DNA of 20,185 bases from a virus. Location of the stretch: IMG/VR virus record IMGVR_UViG_3300035698_005499, positions 1 through 20,185 of that record; one strand, given 5' to 3'. Positions 6,542 to 14,190 of the stretch are shown here, piece after piece; positions within the stretch are counted from its first letter, which is position 1, and each line of letters starts with the position of its first letter. Position numbers and translations under genes: made by a program. The notes under the pieces are model-generated. The model was given only the letters and a program-made list of their open reading frames with translations. It had not been told where the DNA came from and ran no database searches.

Positions 6542-6865
6542 ATGAGTCGACTCGACCGCCAGGCCGCTCACGCAATGAATAGCGCATTCAAGTCGCATCT
6601 CGGCGAAGTCGTGCGCTACACGCCGGCCGGCGGTCAATCGAGAACGATCACCGCCGTCGTCGATCGCGAGCCGCTCGCACCTCAAGGCGAGCGGCTCGAG
6701 CACCAGGTCGAGCTCTATGTCGATATGGCCGACGTCAACGAAGTCAACGAGGGCGGCGATTATGTGCAAATCAAGAGACGGCAAACCGACGCCGACTTCA
6801 CGACGTTCAAGGTCACGCGAATCATCAGCCAGGCCGGCGCCAATTGGCAACTCGGCCTCGGTTAA
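6542..6865 (+). CDS. Head-tail joining protein, FII-like
   Basis: The 107-residue, beta-rich product matches lambda FII (117 aa) in position, size and general pattern: an N-terminal helix (RQAAHAMNSAFKSHLGE), then strands with RYTPAGGQSRTITAVVDREP and a late VELYVDMADV segment. FII binds the filled head's connector and forms the docking site for the tail. The start lies 3 nt after the previous stop with no AGGAGC, so translation is probably coupled. It could alternatively be a structurally similar head-closure protein from another family. Confidence 0.7.
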   Translation: MSRLDRQAAHAMNSAFKSHLGEVVRYTPAGGQSRTITAVVDREPLAPQGERLEHQVELYVDMADVNEVNEGGDYVQIKRRQTDADFTTFKVTRIISQAGANWQLGLG

Positions 6866-6874
6866 AAGGCCGAT

Positions 6875-7570
6875 ATGTCAAACGTGATACAACTCGACCT
6901 CGTTGCTCTTGCCGATCTCGAAGAGACGCTCGCGCACATCAACAACGGCGCCGAGCGTGCGCTCGCCACCGCGATCGGCAAGACCGCCCGCACCATCAAG
7001 AGCCGCGTGCTCAAAGCGATCACGAGCGAGATCAACGTCAAACGCAAAGACATCGACGGCGACAAGATCACCAAGCGACAACGGCGAGAGCGAGGCGGCG
7101 TCTTTCTCGACAAGATGGGAAAGGGCAAGATGGCCGTGCGCGTCGGCGGCGATCGCTTGCGGCTCTTACAATTAGGCGCCAAGCCCGACACGCCTCAAAG
7201 CACAGAGGGCGTTAAGTACGGCCCAAAAAAGAAAGGATTGCACGACAAGCGCAAGCGCAGGCCCGCCGGCAAAAAAGTCAAATACAAGATCGACAAGTCA
7301 GGCCCGCGCGTGACACTTGCGTCGGCCTTTATCGCCAAGATGAGCAGCGGTCACGTCGGCGTCTTTGTTCGATCGGATAGAAAGAAAATGAAAAGCGACC
7401 CCAAGCGGCCGGCACTTGTCGAGCTACTTGGCCCGAGCCTACCGCACGTCGCACTCGAAAGCGACGACGTCAAAGTCATCATCGAGAAAGAGGCACCGGC
7501 CGTGCTCGCGAAAAATCTCGCGAGCCAGGTCGATCGCCTACTCGCCAAGCAACCGCCCGAGACGATTTAA
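6875..7570 (+). CDS. Minor tail protein Z-like (tail completion)
   Basis: The 231-residue protein sits between the FII-like gene and the tail terminator, the place of lambda Z (192 aa). It begins with LDLVALADLEETLAHINNGAERALATAIGKTARTIKSRV in two pieces typical of this family: an initial strand, then a long helix. It continues with a basic central region (KRQRRERG, then the Lys/Arg-rich KKKGLHDKRKRRPAGKK around residues 115-133) and closes with a beta segment (GHVGVFVRSDRKK) and a C-terminal helix. Z-type proteins complete the tail end that meets the head. The gap to the previous gene is 9 nt, consistent with coupling. The basic insertion is larger than in lambda. Confidence 0.72.
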   Translation: MSNVIQLDLVALADLEETLAHINNGAERALATAIGKTARTIKSRVLKAITSEINVKRKDIDGDKITKRQRRERGGVFLDKMGKGKMAVRVGGDRLRLLQLGAKPDTPQSTEGVKYGPKKKGLHDKRKRRPAGKKVKYKIDKSGPRVTLASAFIAKMSSGHVGVFVRSDRKKMKSDPKRPALVELLGPSLPHVALESDDVKVIIEKEAPAVLAKNLASQVDRLLAKQPPETI

Positions 7571-7573
7571 GCA

Positions 7574-8368
7574 ATGCCAAGCAAGAGCACCATCTCGAGC
7601 ATCGACACCGGCACCGACGTCTTGACAACGTCGGCCGCTCACGGCCTCACCGCCGGCGACGCTATCGGCTTTCACGCCGGCAAGCACATCAACGGCGACG
7701 GCACCTTGCCGGCGGCCGCGATCACGCTTTCAACCAACGGCGCCTACTTTGCCGGCACGATCACGAGCTCGACTTTTAAGCTCTATCAAAGCAAGGCCAC
7801 CGCCGTCGCCGGCACCTCGCCCGTCACGATCTCGGCGGCCGGCCTCGGCACGCTTTACATCACCCGGCTCAGTGTCAAAGAGCGAATCGAGCGACGGCTC
7901 AAAGACATCATCGAAGCCGACGCCGAGGTCAACGAGTGCCAGCGCGTCGAGCGACGCGGCAACACGCTCAGCGTCGGCACCAAAGACGACAACGTCATCG
8001 ACGCCTTGCTCATCAGCGAGACCGAGCCCGCCGATGCCGACTCGGCCAACGCCGACAACGCCGGCGACGGCATCACCATCAAGACCGCGAGCTATCAAGT
8101 CGTCATCATCGTGCACCAGGCCGACGACGATCTCGAGCCGACGCAAACCATCGTCAACCGATGGCTCGCCAACCTCGAGAACATCATCACCGCCGACCCG
8201 AAAATCGCCGAAGCCTCGCCGAGCGGCGAGCGTCTCGCCGTCGACCTGGCAATCACGGCCACGCTCGACGTCGATCTCGAGCAAGGGCAACGCGAGCTCG
8301 CCATCGGCGTCGAGCTTGAAATTGAATACCAGCACCGGCGTAACGACGCCTTTGCTTTGACCTACTAA
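7574..8368 (+). CDS. Tail terminator (gpU-like) with extra N-terminal beta domain
   Basis: Residues from about 97 onward (LSVKERIERRLKDIIEADAEV, then a QVVIIVHQADDD strand, WLANLENIITADP, and a final LEIEYQHRRNDAFAL strand) look like a tail terminator, the ring that caps the tail tube at its head end; lambda U is 131 aa. The first ~95 residues form a separate Gly/Thr-rich beta domain with a DTGTDVLTTSAAHGLTAGDA opening, a pattern I have seen in other phage structural proteins but not normally in U. The gene lies 3 nt after the Z-like gene and just before the tail tube gene, which supports the call. The fusion roughly doubles the usual length. Confidence 0.72.
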   Translation: MPSKSTISSIDTGTDVLTTSAAHGLTAGDAIGFHAGKHINGDGTLPAAAITLSTNGAYFAGTITSSTFKLYQSKATAVAGTSPVTISAAGLGTLYITRLSVKERIERRLKDIIEADAEVNECQRVERRGNTLSVGTKDDNVIDALLISETEPADADSANADNAGDGITIKTASYQVVIIVHQADDDLEPTQTIVNRWLANLENIITADPKIAEASPSGERLAVDLAITATLDVDLEQGQRELAIGVELEIEYQHRRNDAFALTY

Positions 8369-8383
8369 ACAGGAGCGATAAAT

Positions 8384-9340
8384 ATGGCCGAGCCCCTCAT
8401 TGCACGCAAGCGACTCGTCGGCGCCGCCGAAGAGTCAACCAAAGGCACAGCCGTCGCCGTCACCACCGCGCTCGCCGGCACCGTCGTCTACAACTCATCG
8501 CTCACCATCGGCGACATCTTTGGCGGCGGCGAGCGCATGCCCGACGGCCACTACGGCGGCCAGTTCGACGCCGAGCGCGGCGCTCTCGCCGGCGAGCTCA
8601 CCTTTCAAACCGAGTGGCGCTATGGTGACCAGACGCAATTGTTGCTCAGCGCGTGCGGCTTGTATGAATACGACGCCGGCGGCAACCCCGACGACATGCG
8701 GCCGACGCTCGGGCTCAGCAATCACAAAACGCTCACGATGAAATTGTGGGAAGACGGCCGCGTCAAAGAGCTCTCGGGATGCATGGGCACCTTCACCATG
8801 CAAGCCACGAGCGGCGGCCGCATCTTTTTCAACTGGCGCTTTGTCGGCGTGCCCGAGCTCGTCGCCATCTCGACCGATTTCGGTTGGCCGATCGATGAGG
8901 CGATGCCCGCGCTCGCGCCGCTTAATGGCAGCCAATACGTCGCACGCGGCAACACGCTCACGCTCGCGAGCTTTACGCCGCTTGTCGCCTCGGTCAATTT
9001 CGACCTCGGCGGCACGATCGAGCTACGCGAAGACGTCACGCAAGCCGAAACGGCATTCTTGCACGCCGTCGTCACCGACTTCAACCCGACGCTCACGCTC
9101 GACCCCGAGGCCAACTTGATCGCCAATCAAGACGAATGGCGCAAGGCTTTGAGCAAGACGACCGAGGCTTTGACCTGGACAGTCAGCAACGGCACAAAGA
9201 CGGCTCAGCTCGTCGCGCCTCGAGCTCAGCGTCGCAACCTCACGACGAGCGCACGCGGCAAGCGCGCCATCGACACCGTCGTCTTGACACTCAACGCATC
9301 GGCCGGCGACGACAACTTCACGATCGTCTTGCCCGCATAG
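8384..9340 (+). CDS. Major tail tube protein
   Basis: The 318-residue, beta-rich protein directly after the tail terminator occupies the lambda V position. Features fitting tail tube proteins are an opening RLVGAAEESTKGTAVAVTTA motif, a GDIFGGGERMPDGHYGGQ segment, and a long alternation of strands ending in TVVLTLNASAGDDNFTIVLPA. These proteins stack as rings around the tape measure to form the DNA conduit. The longer-than-lambda length (V is 246 aa) suggests an added surface domain. The start has AGGAGC seven bases upstream. A long leader of about 100 nt follows, before the chaperone gene. Confidence 0.82.
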   Translation: MAEPLIARKRLVGAAEESTKGTAVAVTTALAGTVVYNSSLTIGDIFGGGERMPDGHYGGQFDAERGALAGELTFQTEWRYGDQTQLLLSACGLYEYDAGGNPDDMRPTLGLSNHKTLTMKLWEDGRVKELSGCMGTFTMQATSGGRIFFNWRFVGVPELVAISTDFGWPIDEAMPALAPLNGSQYVARGNTLTLASFTPLVASVNFDLGGTIELREDVTQAETAFLHAVVTDFNPTLTLDPEANLIANQDEWRKALSKTTEALTWTVSNGTKTAQLVAPRAQRRNLTTSARGKRAIDTVVLTLNASAGDDNFTIVLPA

Positions 9341-9443
9341 TCTTCGACTCTTCCCGTCTCGCCGATCGGCCGCAACCTGGCCGGCGAGATTTCATCGACA
9401 CGGCGGCGGCCGTTTACCCGACACGCAAACCAGGAGCAACACC
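9341..9443 (+). promoter_or_regulatory. Intergenic leader before the tail chaperone gene
   Basis: This 103-nt gap holds short GC inverted repeats (GGCC ... GGCC near 9369-9383) and ends in a leader with AGGAGC at 9432-9437. GCAAACCAGGAGCAACACC before the ATG at 9444 is identical to the bases before the ATG at 92. I see no clear promoter or T-tract terminator. Confidence 0.4.
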
Positions 9444-9932
9444 ATGATCGCACTCGACCCACAAGCCACGTTCGAAGTCACCGTCGAAGACCTCGGCGAC
9501 GACCACCAGGCCAGTAACGGACACGACGCCGCTCGCCTCGTCTTCAAATTCGCAACGGCCCGGCAATGGGCGAAGCAACACGAGCTCGCCGAGGCGGCGA
9601 TCGCGGCCGGCTCGCGCACGCTCGAGGGCATGCGCCTCGGCCTCTTGTCGACCTTGTGCAACCTTGTGACCTGGCACGGCTTGCCCGAGGCTTGCCCGCT
9701 CGACGACTCGACCGACTCGAGCGACGCCGTCGACGCCGCCGTCGATCTCTTGCTTGATTGGATTGCACCAAGTGAGCTATGGTCTTTGCTCGAGCGGCGC
9801 ATCATCGCCGAGAGAATGACAGCCGACGAAAAAAAGCCATCCGGCTCGCGCTTTGTCGAAGATGGCGACTCATCTGCAGCGAGTGCAGAGCCGGCAAATG
9901 TGTCGACCGACCAAGCGCTCGCGAGCCGATGA
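9444..9932 (+). CDS. Tail assembly chaperone G-like
   Basis: The gene lies between the tail tube and tape measure genes, where nearly all long-tailed phages encode the chaperone pair that coats the tape measure during tail assembly. The 162-residue product has a beta start, a central helical region (FATARQWAKQHELAEAAIAA, then LEGMRLGLLSTLCNLVTWHG) and an acidic Asp/Ser tail. Size fits lambda G (140 aa). The A AAA AAG heptamer at 9830-9836 allows part of the ribosomes to shift -1 into the T frame; the in-frame product continues 31 residues past it. Start: AGGAGC, 6-nt spacing. Confidence 0.82.
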   Translation: MIALDPQATFEVTVEDLGDDHQASNGHDAARLVFKFATARQWAKQHELAEAAIAAGSRTLEGMRLGLLSTLCNLVTWHGLPEACPLDDSTDSSDAVDAAVDLLLDWIAPSELWSLLERRIIAERMTADEKKPSGSRFVEDGDSSAASAEPANVSTDQALASR

Positions 9933-10186
9933 GCATGTTATGCCCGGCGTGCGAGGGCTCGGGATGCGGCGAGTGCGATGACGGCCGCGTCGAGTTCACC
10001 GATTGCCCGATGCACCTGGTGACGTCAGACACGATCGCGGCTTTGCAGGCCACCGACCTCGCCAAGCTCGGCACCTGGCCCGTCGTTGGTGGATGGCTCG
10101 ACCAGACCAAGGCCGCGCTCGACGTTGTGCAGTTTGTCGAGGCCGAGTCAGCACGCGCCGAAGCGGCGACGAAAGTGAGCGATTGA
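9444..10186 (+). CDS. G-T fusion by -1 frameshift, Cys-rich T domain
   Basis: Slipping one base back at A AAA AAG (9830-9836) joins 131 residues of G to 116 residues encoded from 9836 to 10186, giving about 247 aa. The T part begins AIRLALCRRW and holds nine Cys within its first 57 residues, including C-x2-C pairs and CPACEGSG, which fits the CxxCxGxG repeat of DnaJ-type zinc domains. The C-terminal half is helical (LDQTKAALDVVQFVEAESARA). In lambda, G and GT bind the tape measure and recruit tail tube subunits. Frame geometry is correct for -1. The alternative is that the T frame is translated only by reinitiation at the ATGA of 9929-9932. In 9836-9929 codon use looks at least as coding in the -1 frame. 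Confidence 0.7.
9830..9836 (+). other. -1 ribosomal frameshift site A AAA AAG
   Basis: Within the G frame the codons AAA (9831-9833) and AAG (9834-9836) are preceded by A9830, making the classic slippery heptamer also used in E. coli dnaX. It lies near the 3' end of G, and the -1 frame runs open to 10186, exactly as expected for a tail chaperone pair. Confidence 0.78.
9841..9894 (+). other. Possible stimulatory stem-loop after the slippery site
   Basis: CCGGCTC (9841-9847) and GAGCCGG (9888-9894) are perfect 7-bp complements beginning four bases after the heptamer. A smaller stem (CTGCA at 9874-9878 with TGCAG at 9884-9888) competes or nests at the 3' side. Downstream structures of this kind stimulate -1 slippage; the loop here is long, so this is tentative. 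Confidence 0.45.
9929..10186 (+). CDS. T domain, possible separate reinitiation product
   Basis: The stop of G (TGA 9930-9932) overlaps an ATG at 9929 in the T frame, the ATGA coupling used repeatedly in this window. Translation from here would give an 85-residue protein starting MSMLCPACEGSGCGEC, with a zinc-binding Cys cluster and a helical C-terminus. It ends 2 nt before the tape measure start. This can coexist with, or replace, the frameshift fusion; sequence alone cannot decide. Confidence 0.5.
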   Translation: MSMLCPACEGSGCGECDDGRVEFTDCPMHLVTSDTIAALQATDLAKLGTWPVVGGWLDQTKAALDVVQFVEAESARAEAATKVSD

Positions 10187-10188
10187 CA

Positions 10189-11490
10189 ATGGTCGACAAG
10201 CTACTCAATATCATATTCGGCGGCCGCGACGAGACCGAGGGCGTCACCAACGAAGTCAAGAGCAATCTCGACGGCGTCAAAGATTCCGCAAAAGGCGCCG
10301 GCGGCTCGTTTGTCGAGTTCGCCGCCAAAGGTCTCGCCGCCGCCGGCGCTATCGAGTCAGGCTTTAAGGCACTCGAGGGCGTCACCAAGGCGCTCAAAGG
10401 CGACCTCGACGGCGCGCTCGATGTCTTGCAAACGCTACCGTTTGGCATCGGCCCCGTCATCGGCGCGATTCGAGGCGTCGCCAACGAGCTCATCGGCGTG
10501 AGCGAGTCGATGCTCGCCGTCGCCGAAAGCGAGCGCAAGGTCGTCGAGGCGACGCAAGACATCGAGCTCAAGATCAAGCTCGCCCGCGCTCAGCAAGGCG
10601 GCAACGGGCGCGAGTCGGCTTTCCTGGCGAATACCGCAAACGACGACGCGGCCAAGCGGCGATTCTCGGGCGAGATCAGTCGCTTGCACGGCCTGGCGAA
10701 AGAGGGCGATACGACTTTTAGCGCGACATTGAGCCCCGACCAGGACGAGGCCGGCCGCCGCATCACCGAGCAATTCCAACAAGTGCAATCGAATTTCTTG
10801 CGCGAGCTCGAGATCAATCAAATGGCGCTCGATGACGCGCTCGCCGCGCTCGCCGCCAAAGAGACCGAAGAGACAGCCAAGCGCATCAGCGACAAAGAGA
10901 AAGCGGCCGAGCTCGAGACGGCCTCGGCGCTGAAGAGCATACGCTCACGCATGACAGCGATCGCCGCCGAGCAAGCGGCCGCCGAGTCAGATTGGAAAGC
11001 CGGCGAGCAAGAGATCGCCGACACGCGACGCAAGCGGCTCGAGCTCACACGCGGCGCCCGCATCGCCGAGCTCGAGCAACAAGGGCAAGGCCCGGCCGCC
11101 GCCGTGCAAAAGATTCTCGACGAGTTCGAAGACGCCGTCGCCGCCGACCCCGACAACGCCGACTTGCTCGCTCGCATCAGATCAGCCAAAGGCAACAAGA
11201 TCATCGGCGACGATCGCAAGCGCAAAGAGAAAGAGGCCGAGGCTCAAGCCGACAAGCTACGCAAGGCGCGACAAGTCACCGGCAGCCTCGGCGCCGCGAG
11301 CGGCATCTTGAGCGGCGACCTCATTGGCGCCGGCGATCTCGTCGGCCGCACCACCGCCGACGCCGCCAAAGAGACGGCACGCAACACGCGAGACATGGTC
11401 TCAAAAATGGACAAGCAAGCCGAGGCGACCAAGCTACTCGCCGAAGCACTCAAGAGCGGCCGCCGTATCAGCCTCAACTTGCCAGGATAA
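10189..11490 (+). CDS. Tail tape measure protein (short)
   Basis: The gene follows the chaperone pair, the invariant place of the tape measure protein, which sets tail length and is released during DNA ejection. The 433-residue product is overwhelmingly helical, Ala/Glu/Lys-rich, with an N-terminal VDKLLNIIFGGRDETEG, a mildly hydrophobic section (about residues 45-110, including LPFGIGPVIGAIRGVANELI), long coiled-coil stretches (about 110-370), and a C-terminal AAKETARNTRDMVSKM segment of the kind that often ends these proteins. At about 1.5 angstrom per residue the tail would be near 65 nm, short for a siphovirus (lambda H is 853 aa). The start at 10189, 2 nt after the T stop, is preferred to upstream in-frame starts that overlap T. 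Confidence 0.8.
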   Translation: MVDKLLNIIFGGRDETEGVTNEVKSNLDGVKDSAKGAGGSFVEFAAKGLAAAGAIESGFKALEGVTKALKGDLDGALDVLQTLPFGIGPVIGAIRGVANELIGVSESMLAVAESERKVVEATQDIELKIKLARAQQGGNGRESAFLANTANDDAAKRRFSGEISRLHGLAKEGDTTFSATLSPDQDEAGRRITEQFQQVQSNFLRELEINQMALDDALAALAAKETEETAKRISDKEKAAELETASALKSIRSRMTAIAAEQAAAESDWKAGEQEIADTRRKRLELTRGARIAELEQQGQGPAAAVQKILDEFEDAVAADPDNADLLARIRSAKGNKIIGDDRKRKEKEAEAQADKLRKARQVTGSLGAASGILSGDLIGAGDLVGRTTADAAKETARNTRDMVSKMDKQAEATKLLAEALKSGRRISLNLPG

Positions 11491-11499
11491 AGCAACACC

Positions 11500-12399
11500 A
11501 TGAGCGACACGCCAATCATCACCGAGATGCGACCGCCGAGTGCGATGAGCGAAAGCCGCGACGGCGGCCTCACTTTTTCGCGTGCTTGGCAAATCATCGC
11601 CGACGACGAGCTCGATGCTCGCGCTATTCTGCTCGCGCAAAAGGCCGTCGCCATCGGCGCGATATATCGCAACCTGCGCGGCAAGGTGCCCGACGCATCG
11701 GTCGTTTGTCAAAGCCTCAACATCGCCGGCGCACCGCATGCCACGATCGCGAGCCAAGGCCTCTACACGGCGACGGCCAACTATTCGAGAGCGTCAGGCG
11801 GCGGCGCCCGCGACCCCGAGCCAGGCGGCGCCCCCGTCTTCTATGTCGAGGACACCATGCAAAGCCGAGCCGTCGACATCGACGTCGACGGCACCGCGAT
11901 CGCCAACTCGGCCGGCGAGCCATTCACGACGCCGCCGAGCACCAGGCTCAAGCCGCAAGAGATTCTTGTTGCCGAATGGTATGTCGCCGGCAACTCATGG
12001 CTCGAGGTTTATGCCAAGGTCCGACCTTTTCGCGAGATGACCAATGGGTCGGTATGGTTCGGCGCCGCGATCGAGAGCTTGTTATGCCTCGGCATCAAGC
12101 CCATCGAAGAGAGCGAAAAGCTATTCCGTGTCAAAGGTCGATTCCAATACCGGCCGCCGTTTACGATTCTCGGCACGACCTACAAGGGATGGCGCGAGGT
12201 GCGCGTCGACAAAGGCTTGCGCGCCAAAAACGCCGCCGGCAAGCTCGAGCACATCGTCGGCGATGACGGTCAGCGCGTGAGCCAACCGCAACTACTTGAC
12301 GGCGCCGGCAAGGCTCTCGGCGCCGCCGGCAATCGCAAGCTCTTAGAGTTCAAGCACTACGACACGATCGACTTTCGAGGCCTCGGCATCGGCGGCTAA
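11500..12399 (+). CDS. Tail-tip protein of unknown family
   Basis: The first gene after the tape measure normally encodes a distal tail or tip component, and this 299-residue product is probably one, though I do not recognise its family. It is a mixed alpha/beta protein with a helical N-terminal region (FSRAWQIIADDELDARAILL), a Gly/Ala-rich centre with GGGARDPEPGGAP, a WYVAGNSWLEVYAKVRPF strand, an ESEKLFRVKGRFQYRPPF segment, and a C-terminal LLEFKHYDTIDFRGLGIGG. AGGA with nearby AAAG lies upstream at 11484, a weaker variant of the usual leader. It precedes another unknown tail gene by 3 nt, so the two are probably co-translated and act together. Confidence 0.6.
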   Translation: MSDTPIITEMRPPSAMSESRDGGLTFSRAWQIIADDELDARAILLAQKAVAIGAIYRNLRGKVPDASVVCQSLNIAGAPHATIASQGLYTATANYSRASGGGARDPEPGGAPVFYVEDTMQSRAVDIDVDGTAIANSAGEPFTTPPSTRLKPQEILVAEWYVAGNSWLEVYAKVRPFREMTNGSVWFGAAIESLLCLGIKPIEESEKLFRVKGRFQYRPPFTILGTTYKGWREVRVDKGLRAKNAAGKLEHIVGDDGQRVSQPQLLDGAGKALGAAGNRKLLEFKHYDTIDFRGLGIGG

Positions 12400-12402
12400 T
12401 CA

Positions 12403-12924
12403 ATGGCAGACGACAGCAACAAAGCGACGCTCGAGCTCACGCCGACCGAATGGCGCAAGGTCATCGCGCGCATCTTTCGGCGCGTCAACGTGCAAAGCCC
12501 GCTCGCACTTGTGACCGACAGCGACGACGAGCTCGCCATCGGCTTCGAGCTCAACGAGGCCGGCTTGTATTTCCGCGACCCTCGCGTGCTCACCGTCACG
12601 GCCGTGCTCACCGATTACGTCAACGGCAAGATCGACGGCGAGGGCGACATCGTGCCAGCGTCGAAGCCTCGGCACTTGCGACCAGGCGACGCCGCCACCG
12701 CCGCCATCACCTACGACACCAGCGACGCCACCGGACAGACACGCACCTACAACGCCGGCGAAAGCGATGAGGAAGTGCACAGCGTCGGCCCCGATCTCTA
12801 CGCCGTCGGCGACTTGCTTGTCGTCTTGCCGATCACGCTTGGCAAGAAAGACGCCGACGACAAGGTCATCACCTGGCTCGACAGCAACATCGAGCACGCG
12901 CGAAGGTGGGTAGAACAATGCTAG
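12403..12924 (+). CDS. Unknown tail-associated protein
   Basis: This 173-residue protein starts 3 nt after the previous stop. It has a helical N-terminus (LELTPTEWRKVIARIFRRVN), an acidic middle, several beta strands (VLTVTAVLTDYVNGKIDGEG, DLYAVGDLLVVLPITLG) and a C-terminal helix (NIEHARRWVEQC). No family is recognised. Position between a presumed tip protein and a Cys-rich surface protein suggests a baseplate or tip role. Its last codons overlap the following start. Confidence 0.6.
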   Translation: MADDSNKATLELTPTEWRKVIARIFRRVNVQSPLALVTDSDDELAIGFELNEAGLYFRDPRVLTVTAVLTDYVNGKIDGEGDIVPASKPRHLRPGDAATAAITYDTSDATGQTRTYNAGESDEEVHSVGPDLYAVGDLLVVLPITLGKKDADDKVITWLDSNIEHARRWVEQC

Positions 12925-13655
12925 CGGCGCCGCTCATCTTGACGCGGCCGCGATGGCTCGAGCGATTGCACCCTTTGCTCATGAGCATCGTCGGCGGCGG
13001 CGCACCGCAAAGCGGCGGCGGCGCCGAGATCACGACGCCAGGCATGGCGGCCGCTTGCGAATGCTGCGGCGGCTCGAACATCTGCACCGAGTGCGCCGAC
13101 GGCTTGCCCGACACCATTACGCTCGACGTCGCCGGCATCACCGTCGGCACTTGTTGCAACGTCAGCACCATTACCAGCACCGACATGAAGGTGACGCACG
13201 ACCCTAACGGCATCTACACGCTCGACAACGAATCTCTCGCCGCCTCGAATACTTGCTTGCTTGGCGGCCACGAGGGTTGCGGCTATTGCTACAAGGAAAA
13301 CGCCACCGTCACGGCGATCACGTACAACAGCACGTCAGCGTCGGCGGCATGCGACACGACACCCTTTCCGTCGACCTTGCATTTCTATGCCGAAACCACT
13401 TTCCATGATGACGGCGGCGGCATCCGTTTATATGTTGCCGTCATGGGCGACAATAGCTTCGCCGACCTCGATCACTACTTTTTCCATGGGCGGTCAGGCG
13501 TCTTGAACGCTTGCGCCGACGTCGACGGCGAGGTCATCAGCAACAACTTGAGCACGGCGTGCACGCGAATACTCGCCTCGACGGACCCTTTTACCTTGAC
13601 CCAAAATAACGCGCGATATCAAACCACCACCGGCACCGTCACCGTCACGCTATGA
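12918..13655 (+). CDS. Cys-rich presumed tail surface protein
   Basis: The 245-residue product carries 13 Cys, starting with a CECCGGSNICTECADGLPD cluster near residue 46. It continues with a Thr/Asn/Gly-rich beta sequence with scattered Cys (TCCNVSTITST, NTCLLGGHEGCGYC). I associate such a Cys-cluster followed by LPDTITL and a beta domain with proteins of planctomycete-type genomes; this is recollection, not a search result. Disulfide- or metal-stabilised exposed domains would suit a virion tip or adhesin. The ATG at 12918 overlaps the previous stop; a GTG at 12906 in the same frame is a less likely start. It ends with ATGA overlap to the next gene. Confidence 0.62.
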   Translation: MLAAPLILTRPRWLERLHPLLMSIVGGGAPQSGGGAEITTPGMAAACECCGGSNICTECADGLPDTITLDVAGITVGTCCNVSTITSTDMKVTHDPNGIYTLDNESLAASNTCLLGGHEGCGYCYKENATVTAITYNSTSASAACDTTPFPSTLHFYAETTFHDDGGGIRLYVAVMGDNSFADLDHYFFHGRSGVLNACADVDGEVISNNLSTACTRILASTDPFTLTQNNARYQTTTGTVTVTL

Positions 13656-13978
13656 AATTAATACGCAACAAAGACGGCACGACCACGCTCACCGGCGACA
13701 ACTCGATCGCCCGCTTTCACATCGTGCACGCTCAAGACGGCACCGTCATCTCGCACGAGTGGCATGACAAGCGGCACGGCAGGCCCGCCGATTGGCCGCT
13801 CGCGTGCCAGCTTCGAGGCGATCTCAAGGCGACGATCAAGTGCGCGACGTGCAAAGGCAGCGTCGGCGTCAAGCTCTACGAGTGCCGCGAGCTTGTGTCT
13901 TGTACGATAAGCACCAAGCTCGAAGACGTGCCGACGTGCGAGACGTGCGACCACTACCAACCAGGAGCAACGACATGA
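13652..13978 (+). CDS. Small zinc-ribbon-like protein
   Basis: The 108-residue product begins with a beta segment (KLIRNKDGTTTLTGDNSIARFHIVH) and has seven Cys, including C-x2-C pairs in IKCATCKG and PTCETCDHY with single Cys between (YECREL, VSCTI), a zinc-ribbon-like layout. The function is unknown; position suggests a partner of the preceding Cys-rich protein. It is coupled at both ends by ATGA. Its last six residues, QPGATT, are encoded by the Shine-Dalgarno leader of the next gene, so the C-terminus is probably dictated by that element. Confidence 0.62.
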   Translation: MKLIRNKDGTTTLTGDNSIARFHIVHAQDGTVISHEWHDKRHGRPADWPLACQLRGDLKATIKCATCKGSVGVKLYECRELVSCTISTKLEDVPTCETCDHYQPGATT

Positions 13979-14190
13979 GCATCACCGACCGATTCTTCAC
14001 GCGAGCGACGGCGAGCGGCGCCGACGTGCTCGAGCTCGTCGATCGTCTCAACGGCGGCCGCATCGCCGACACCGGCGCCGCCGCCTACATCGTCGACAAG
14101 TGCGAAGCACTCAACAAGCAAAGCCGGCCAACGATCGAGGCGGCGGCGGCCGAGGTCGAAGCCAACACGCCAACCAGCGACGACGCATAG
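13975..14190 (+). CDS. Unknown small acidic helical protein (71 aa)
   Basis: The start has AGGAGC at 13963-13968 with six-base spacing and overlaps the previous stop as ATGA. The product is helical and Ala-rich with DVLELVDRLNGGRIADTG and an acidic Ala/Glu tail (TIEAAAAEVEANTPTSDDA). No family is recognised. It lies directly before the fibre gene and could be a tail or chaperone accessory, but nothing in the sequence proves this. Confidence 0.58.
   Translation: MSITDRFFTRATASGADVLELVDRLNGGRIADTGAAAYIVDKCEALNKQSRPTIEAAAAEVEANTPTSDDA

Noticed and set aside
10992-12266. Arg/His-rich open frame of 424 codons on the + strand
   Set aside because: It crosses from the tape measure gene into the tail-tip gene in another frame, and its Arg-rich composition is the usual out-of-frame artefact here.
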